A stretch of 64,000 bases of DNA from Cylicocyclus nassatus (lineage: Eukaryota > Nematoda > Chromadorea > Rhabditida > Strongylidae). Location of the stretch: assembly GCA_958299035.1 (NCBI GenBank), contig CATQJL010000305.1:63336127-63400126 (forward strand). Direction: 5' to 3'. Each line of letters begins with the position of its first letter. Within the stretch, counting starts at the first letter, position 1. This document shows, in pieces, positions 58,045 through 64,000 of this stretch. Below the pieces are notes generated by a model. The model saw nothing but the letters and a program-made list of their open reading frames with translations. It was not told the origin of the DNA and did no database searches. Made by a program: the position numbers and the translations under genes.

Positions 58045-60719
58045 TGATCTAGATAAGGCGAGAGTTCATGCGTAATTGCTAAGTTTTCCTCTTTCCGGTT
58101 CATTTTTGGGCCTCTTGCATGAATCCAAAACGCCTCTAAGCACTTACGTGCTTGCGTTTGGGACTCGTAAGCCAAGATTCTCACTGAAATTTCAAAGTTC
58201 GTTCCTGCATGCTGTACTACTCTGTGGGTGCCTAGGGGTGTTGATGTACGTGCTTTATCTCTGCCGTCTAGATGCTCTTTAATACGGATACATAGTGGAC
58301 GCGCTGTTTCACCAATGTATTCATCGCCGCAAATCGCGCATGAAATCAAGTAGATGACTCCAGTTGCCATGCAGTCCCCTTCTCTGCTTGCAGGGCAGAT
58401 TATGCAATTCGGGGTAACGCAGTTGCGATCATACAAGCGATTGCGAACTAGGATGGTCTTCAGGTTATTCGGCGGTAGTTCAACAATCGTAACCAAATCT
58501 TCGAATCCTACTCTTTTCAAACATTGTCGCAATGATGCGCTTACTTCTTCGGATATATATGGGACGCAAAATGTGACTTTTTTGGGCATATAGGAAACAT
58601 CTTTTTGTACGCGATCTTTGGCACTTTTCTTTGTTCTACCTGCATGCTGTCCGTATCCATTAGAGGCCGCTATTCTACGAGCAAGCGCTATCGATTCTGC
58701 CTTTTCTTTCGGACCACTACAGACTTGAGAAGCAGTGCGAAACATGTTGTTGATAATGGCTCTCTTTGTCCATGGTGGATGGGCCGAAAGTGAATGGACA
58801 AGAATATTTTTATTACTAGGCTTGCGGTACCATTTTGTCGTGTGCGCACCATAACTGATATTAACCTGCACGTTCAAGAATGGTAACCACTGATCTTTCG
58901 GCTTTTCTCTTGTCAACTGTATATATTGAGATTGCTCATTCAACAAATTGAAACACTTATCCATATCTTCTTGACAAGCACAGACTAAAAAGCAATCGTC
59001 AATATAGCGGCAGTATAGCAACGAACGACCTAGCACAGGCGCTTCAATTTTTGCCATGTAAGCTATCGCAAGGGTGGGAGCCAACCTTTGTCCCATGGCT
59101 AACCCTCTTTTCTGTGCATAATAGTTCCCGGACCACTTGAAAACGTTGCAGTTCAGACATGCTTGCAAGAGAGTCATAATCTGCTGTATTGAGAATCCGT
59201 AAAAATTAATAGAATTTTCGTTTTCTACAAGGAGCTCGTGCACAGCCTGCAATGCAGATTCGTTTTGGACATTCGTGTAAAGTGCATTGACATCAAAAGA
59301 TTCTATGACACACTCGCTATTTATGCATGTTGCGCGGAAACGTTCCAGAAACATTTTCGTGTTGGCCAGATGAGAGGGGATGAATTTGAGCAGTTGCGTG
59401 AGTATCAGTGTAATGAACCACCCAATTCTATCCGTGGGTCCTCCTATGCAACTTATGATTGGTCTTACCTTAAAGTTGGAAGGACTAGTAGAGGCCAAAT
59501 CGCTGTCGGAATCAAGCTTATGCGTTTTTATTAATAAGTACAAAACGGGGCAAACTGGTAGATCAATTTTAAGACGCGCAATGACATCGTGTGACATATT
59601 CGCTGCTTTAGCTATCTCAATCCATTTCTTATTGAGCTCACGATACTGTTTCTGAAATTCGTCAGCGGAAGCAGCGCGGTAAAGCGAAACGTCCTCTAGG
59701 TGTAGTTTTGTTATCGCAACGTCTAAGTGGTGGGGTATGACTAAAAACTCGCCACCTTTATCACTAACTGATAGTCTTATTTGAGTTGATCTTATCAATT
59801 CTTGTATCTCTTTTATGCCCTGTTTTTGTAGATGAGAGAGGTTAGACTTCAATTTACGTTGGCGCACCCGTGTTATAAGTTTAAAGACTTCGTCCGCAAA
59901 AAGACGGAACCTGATATCGACACTGGGGTTGGCCTGTTGTTGCTTAAAGAAAGTACTCGGGAAAGGTAGTGATAGGCATGTATGAGAAGATTTTTGAATC
60001 TCGCTCCCGTTTTCTAGATTTGCGTGCTTGCGAAGTTTATCTTGAAGGTCATGTAGACTGCATGTGATTTTGCGTAAGACGACTTTGGAAATTGGCTGTG
60101 AAGGTGAGAAACTTGGCCCTAACTCTAGAACAGAACGTGCATTTGCGGAAAGGGGAAAACCTCCAATTACAGTTACTCGTGATGTTGCCTTACGGTCTGA
60201 GATCTTAGTCTCACTTTCTCTCTTATCTAGAGGTATTTGAGAAATTGGCTCGGTAGCAACTTTATCTCGTGATCTAGTCAAAAGGTTATCGAATTTCCTC
60301 TGCAAAGTTGTTTTGGCACTAGAACGAATTTGGTTGCAAATCGAAATTGAAGCACCTACTGTTCTCCTCCAGAGCCGATCGTCTAGGAAACGTGAACAAC
60401 ATAACTCTTTTGATATACATTTGTGTAACCAAGTGTACATTTGATTTTTCTTGCGACGCAGCGCAATACGTAAGAGCTGGAGTTCTATAGCTTGTACATG
60501 ATGATGGTTCTCTGGTAAACCGCAAAGTTCGTGTATCCTTTTTCGTGCTATGAAGTTCGGGATTACACGATGTTGGAGACATCGGTTGAGAAAGTAGATG
60601 CACTGCCTTGTTGAAACTATCTTTTGTCTTAATGACAAGGCTTCTCTCACAAGTCGCTTGTATTCGGCTGGTATATCAGATAATAACTGGATAGTGCGAC
60701 GTTCAATAAATCTCGGCAT
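58035..60719 (-). CDS. Penelope-like reverse transcriptase with GIY-YIG endonuclease (copy 2)
   Basis: 894 codons, identical to copy 1 at the protein level except for two adjacent residues (QKRGLAMGQ here, the family-like form). The RT motifs DVNALYTNV and YIDD, the Cys cluster and the GIY-YIG motif with its Arg (CIRIKEH) are all present. With an intact frame and consensus motif B it is the copy more likely to be active. Its upstream pseudo-LTR is the truncated unit 3, which still includes the ribozyme-like motif. Confidence 0.94.
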   Translation of the reverse strand: MPRFIERRTIQLLSDIPAEYKRLVREALSLRQKIVSTRQCIYFLNRCLQHRVIPNFIARKRIHELCGLPENHHHVQAIELQLLRIALRRKKNQMYTWLHKCISKELCCSRFLDDRLWRRTVGASISICNQIRSSAKTTLQRKFDNLLTRSRDKVATEPISQIPLDKRESETKISDRKATSRVTVIGGFPLSANARSVLELGPSFSPSQPISKVVLRKITCSLHDLQDKLRKHANLENGSEIQKSSHTCLSLPFPSTFFKQQQANPSVDIRFRLFADEVFKLITRVRQRKLKSNLSHLQKQGIKEIQELIRSTQIRLSVSDKGGEFLVIPHHLDVAITKLHLEDVSLYRAASADEFQKQYRELNKKWIEIAKAANMSHDVIARLKIDLPVCPVLYLLIKTHKLDSDSDLASTSPSNFKVRPIISCIGGPTDRIGWFITLILTQLLKFIPSHLANTKMFLERFRATCINSECVIESFDVNALYTNVQNESALQAVHELLVENENSINFYGFSIQQIMTLLQACLNCNVFKWSGNYYAQKRGLAMGQRLAPTLAIAYMAKIEAPVLGRSLLYCRYIDDCFLVCACQEDMDKCFNLLNEQSQYIQLTREKPKDQWLPFLNVQVNISYGAHTTKWYRKPSNKNILVHSLSAHPPWTKRAIINNMFRTASQVCSGPKEKAESIALARRIAASNGYGQHAGRTKKSAKDRVQKDVSYMPKKVTFCVPYISEEVSASLRQCLKRVGFEDLVTIVELPPNNLKTILVRNRLYDRNCVTPNCIICPASREGDCMATGVIYLISCAICGDEYIGETARPLCIRIKEHLDGRDKARTSTPLGTHRVVQHAGTNFEISVRILAYESQTQARKCLEAFWIHARGPKMNRKEENLAITHELSPYLDQLF

Positions 60720-60731
60720 GATATTGATACT

Positions 60732-61055
60732 TTGTTCTTTCTTTTTGAGCCATACACGAGATTGGTAATTGATTTATTCAATCCACGGCTAACGTTTCGG
60801 CAGATCGCCTTCGTCAGAGCCTGTAAGGAACAATACGATCTGCAGCCGATTCGAACAAGCCTTACAGCTGAACAGGCGAAATGCCAAACCTTGTTTTCGA
60901 CCACTGATTCAGCTGCACTCGAGCACGTACCTTCTAGATACGCCGATATTACTCTGCTAGAGGAAAGCGGAGGTCACGTTGTCCACTGCTAGAGGAAGAT
61001 GGACTTGTTAGACGTGTATGCAGACCGCTATTTATATACACCAGATCAGAATAAT
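60732..61055 (-). repeat. Penelope pseudo-LTR 3 (5'-truncated unit)
   Basis: Identity with the other units ends at 61055, a few bases before the target duplication, so the third unit is cut at the edge of the pseudo-LTR and contains essentially no ORF. Confidence 0.9.
60788..60822 (-). ncRNA. Hammerhead-ribozyme-like motif 3
   Basis: Third copy of the motif, 6022 bases from the first, lying upstream of ORF copy 2 in the element's direction. Confidence 0.6.
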
Positions 61056-61058
61056 AAT

Positions 61059-61070
61059 AAGATGCATATT
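61059..61070. repeat. Target-site duplication of the Penelope array, right copy
   Basis: AAGATGCATATT, matching 54698-54709. Confidence 0.75.
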
Positions 61071-61450
61071 GTTCAACTTTTGTCATTCTTGTTATCATTG
61101 TCATATTAGCGCTCTTAACTCTTTGAAATGCGTCGAGATGTCTTTGTCGTGGCAAAACCGTAGGAACGTTCAACTTTTCAATAATTTTCGGAAGATATCG
61201 TGTTCATCGAAATTTAGCGATTCAAGATATTTTTATTCAAACTCTTTTTTTTTGTCGCGACAAAATCGTGGCTGTGCGGTAACCTCCCCTTTGAATAATT
61301 CTCATTGTTACCGAATACGTCGTTGATTTCTGGCAATTTTCTAACCTAGACAGTTCAAAATTGAGGGCACTCCGCAAATGCTCATTGTTCATTAAGATTG
61401 TTTCCGTCAAGTCAGGTCAAGCTTACCGAAATATCTGGTTAAAAGTTTAT

Positions 61451-61500
61451 TTTAGATTTTAAAGAACATTAGCATTTTAGATTTTAAAGAACATTAGCAT
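61451..61500. repeat. Short tandem duplication
   Basis: TTTTAGATTTTAAAGAACAT plus AGCA occurs twice head to tail. Confidence 0.8.
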
Positions 61501-61850
61501 TGGCTTGTTCCGCAAAAAACGTTCGTTTTTGTATATGCCAAGCTATCAGTCGCCACTAGCACTTTCCCGTCATATTTCCTTCTAGATAATTCGTAGTTCT
61601 CCGGTATACTTTCGTTGCACCATCACTCTAAAAATAGAATAATTGCATCGGAATTGTCGGCTATGCAGCCTTATATTATTTGCCATATGCGCTTGTCTTG
61701 AGCATTGTTCTTCATCTCAGAAGCACCCAATTATAAAGCTCCAGAGCGCATGTTTACTCTGGTTCTATGGAAACTCTGCTGCTATTTTTTGCCTAATATC
61801 GCTCTGCAGAATTTGAGGTCATATCAGTTTAAGTCGTAGGATTTTGAGAC

Positions 61851-62258
61851 GAGCGAAATTTGCAGATTTCGCAGTTTAAAACTTTTCAGAGCTAGGCCAG
61901 TAAAGTTTTTCCCAAAGCAAAAGTAGCAATTCTAATGCTAGATTTTTTTCTGATTTTTCTCTACAATTATTCGCTTATTATCCTCCCTGACGTTTTAAAA
62001 ATCTTATTTATATTCCACAATCTTTGCCATGACCCAACTTGTTGTCAAAATAAAATTTCTAGCGAAAACTATCTAGTATTATTTTCAGAAGAGCGAAATC
62101 TGCAGAGTTTGCACTTCAGAACTTTTCTCAACATTCCAGTGCCTTTTTCCCCCAGCACAGCAGTTCTAATGCTAGAAATTTTCTAACTTCTAGTTATAGT
62201 ATTCGCATCTTTCATGACCCAAAACTATTGTCAAAATAAAATTTCTGGTGAAAAATAC
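61851..62258. repeat. Diverged tandem duplication, period about 240 bp
   Basis: Both units start GAGCGAAAT and TGCAGA, contain TCTAATGCTAGA and end with TTGTCAAAATAAAATTTCT. They differ by many substitutions and small gaps, so the duplication is old. Non-coding. Confidence 0.75.
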
Positions 62259-62788
62259 ATATGAGACTGCAATTCCGAGCAGCTCTCAGCTATCGTCGCT
62301 CTCGGCAAAGCCGCTGTCAACGATCTTCCTGCGATCTTCCTCAAACAGCTGATGAAAGCTGACAGCTAGTTGTGTTTTCGATCTTTTATCCCTTCAGGCG
62401 ACATATGACACTAACACCTATGTACTAATATTCCGTCATCTAGTACTGAATGTATTTTTGTGAATATTTGAACATCTGGTAAATATTGCCGGCGGGTAAT
62501 CGATTGATAATCCTTTACAAATGACCTCGAATTTGATTATCAAAAATGAAAGAGTATTATTGAACAAGCTCTTCAAGGCCCGATTCTGCTAATTACTTAA
62601 TCTTTGTGAATTCCAACCACTTGGAAAATGCTGTCCGTTTTGCATTTTTTTACAGTCGTAACTTGGTTTTTGAAAATCGACCTGTGCCTCAAAAAAAAAA
62701 AAGAAACTTGTAGTGGTAGTACGCAAGAACTTATAGACCTGGCTGTTAATCTTAGGAATTTGGTCAATTACTTATTGGGGTCACCGAC
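62259..62788. other. Intergenic stretch, no gene recognised
   Basis: AT-rich with a poly-A run near 62691-62702; no exon supported. Confidence 0.4.
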
Positions 62789-63282
62789 CACTCAGACAAT
62801 TCCTCGGAACTTCCGCAGGGCAGACAAATTTTGCAGCGGTTTCGCAATATTTTGTTTACTATTGCGAAAGTGTAAGCGTTGAAATGGAGGCTTCCGCAGG
62901 ATTTTCACGCCAGACTGGTTGCGAAGGGATACTTCCGCGGAACTTTTTGCTAAGCGCTGCGGGACTTCGGAAAAATGCCAGCGGTTCCGCAGCACTTTGA
63001 CATGCCGGTACTTGCGCAGGTTTTTGAATGTGTTGTCTTCGACGATGTTGCCTCGCCAACAGCTAGAGTGCACTATCGAACATGTCATCCGCAGTGCATA
63101 GTATAGTAGGTGAGTCTCGCATTCAATAGAGTAAGGTTCAAATCTCGCTTAGGTGCTGTCTTTTGCTGCTGTAGTTCGCATTCTTCGGAAGTGCAGCAGC
63201 ATTTCATTTTGGGAACTTCCGCAGGTGACCCGGCGGAACTTTCCCGAGCGTTCCGCCGGATTTCCAGCCAGTTGTCTGAGTG
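62789..63282. mobile_element. Putative MITE with CACTCAGACAA ends and repeated CTTCCGCAGG motifs
   Basis: CACTCAGACAA at the left and its exact complement TTGTCTGAGTG at the right enclose 494 bp that is clearly richer in GC than its surroundings. Inside, variants of GGAACTTCCGCAGG occur about eight times in both orientations. No transposase and no clear target duplication. Confidence 0.5.
63095..63160 (+). promoter_or_regulatory. tRNA-like A and B boxes inside the CACTCAGACAA element
   Basis: TAGTATAGTAGGTGAG resembles an A box and AAGGTTCAAATCTCGC a B box, at tRNA-like spacing. No full cloverleaf is evident to me; a SINE-like origin or a decayed tRNA is possible. Confidence 0.3.
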
Positions 63283-64000
63283 AATGGAGGTGGACGAATT
63301 CTTCATGCTTCGCTCAAAGTTCATGAAACAATAATTACTTGCTGGAGTAAAACAATTTGTTTTCTTTTATGATTTATGTCTTTAACTTAAAAAATTTTAT
63401 ATCTCACCTTATGCAATTTTAAATGCAACCAACAGCTTGCGTCTTTGACGGAAATTTCGGAATTTTTATAGCAGTCTATCCAGATGCATTAGCTACCTTG
63501 ATAAATTCGTTCTTTTTCATACTGAGCTGCCTCTATCAAAATTTTCAGTACAGCGTTTCTTAAAATTCTGTCATCGTTGCATGTCCATGAGTAACCCATT
63601 CCACCCCATAATGTGTGATATCACAATATAATTTCAAAGGTGATAAAATGAGCCTCTTGCCGCTGAAAGCCTCATCACGATAAATTATTGACAGATAACA
63701 CACAAAATGAAAATTTGTCTCATCACGCAATGCGGTTTTTACTTTGCATCGTTGGAATGCCCAATTTCCTGCACATATGGGCATGCTTCCATAATTCATG
63801 AAATTATCGATGCAACATGTATTCCGCATAATTATAGCTTCAACTTTTTGTACTGTATGAGTTGTCGGAAGTAAGTGCTACTCTGAATCTACGTAACTTC
63901 TCCGAAAAACCCAACCTCTTTAGCTTTCATGTGACAGCTCGTCATAAAAAAGAACATGTCCGAAAGAGATGCATGTCTCTTTGTTCCTCTTCAGCAGAAA
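63283..64000. other. Window end, no convincing gene
   Basis: An 89-codon minus-strand frame (63560-63829) has protein-like composition but is within the length expected by chance and has no recognised domain. Confidence 0.3.

Larger units (their letters stand above)
54710..61055 (-). mobile_element. Tandem Penelope-like retroelement array (pLTR-ORF-pLTR-ORF-pLTR)
   Basis: Minus-strand array with an exact 3011 bp period: 54710-57720, 57721-60731, and a truncated third unit 60732-61055 holding only the repeat part. Tandem partial copies flanking the ORF (pseudo-LTRs) are typical of Penelope-like elements. A 12-base duplication (AAGATGCATATT) flanks the whole array, so it arrived as one insertion. 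The 5' end in element orientation is the truncated unit at 61055, as expected for target-primed reverse transcription. The two full units are almost identical. Confidence 0.93.

Noticed and set aside
55065..60992. Plus-strand ORFs repeated at 3011 bp spacing
   Set aside because: Shadows of the Penelope ORFs and pseudo-LTRs on the minus strand.
54710..61055. Two LTR retrotransposons or a CRISPR-like direct repeat
   Set aside because: The repeats are Penelope pseudo-LTRs: the RT has a GIY-YIG domain and there is no integrase, protease or LTR TG/CA structure.

Overview
This is nuclear DNA of a nematode, probably a clade V (strongylid, hookworm-like) species. The evidence is AT-rich sequence with many short exons, introns ending in the nematode T(3-5)CAG acceptor, candidate spliced-leader acceptors a few bases before start codons, a cuticle collagen, a nematode-type cyclic nucleotide-gated (CNG) channel, an RTE-class retrotransposon and GIY-YIG Penelope-like elements. 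The clade is inferred from gene and transposon style and was not tested by phylogeny.

Left part (1-13.1 kb), minus strand: a partial gene for a secreted, extremely acidic protein (two exons; its 3' end lies outside the window), a weak exon-like ORF, and a complete CNG channel subunit gene of about 10.3 kb. I resolved 21 coding exons for the channel. Splice phases agree at every junction except one, which is short by 2 bases modulo 3. The predicted product is about 780 residues. The pore is of the modulatory type (TTCGQQP, no acidic residue), the extracellular loop before the pore is long, and a 31-base microexon is present. The large introns carry palindromic repeats.

Middle (13.1-28 kb): mostly intergenic, with a 960 bp TA-flanked MITE, a tRNA-promoter-like sequence and a compact three-exon cuticle collagen gene on the plus strand (22.15-23.12 kb).

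Right part (28-64 kb) is dominated by mobile DNA. A near full-length RTE-like element is bounded by an 18 bp target-site duplication. Two further copies of the TA-flanked MITE family follow. A 7.36 kb Ty3/Gypsy-type element has 216 bp LTRs that look identical, yet its pol is broken. Three mariner-type TTAGGTTG MITEs include one giant palindrome. A tandem Penelope-like array (partial-full-full, exact 3011 bp period, about 12 bp target duplication) has two 894-codon RT/GIY-YIG ORFs and three hammerhead-ribozyme-like motifs. A few weak, spliced host-gene candidates lie at 43.5-45.1 kb.

The host genes share no obvious pathway. The CNG channel would act in sensory neurons, the collagen in the cuticle and the acidic protein outside cells. 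The most interesting signals are the ribozyme-bearing Penelope array, the recently moved but pol-defective LTR element with a host-like Cys-rich antisense segment, and the unusual CNG channel.
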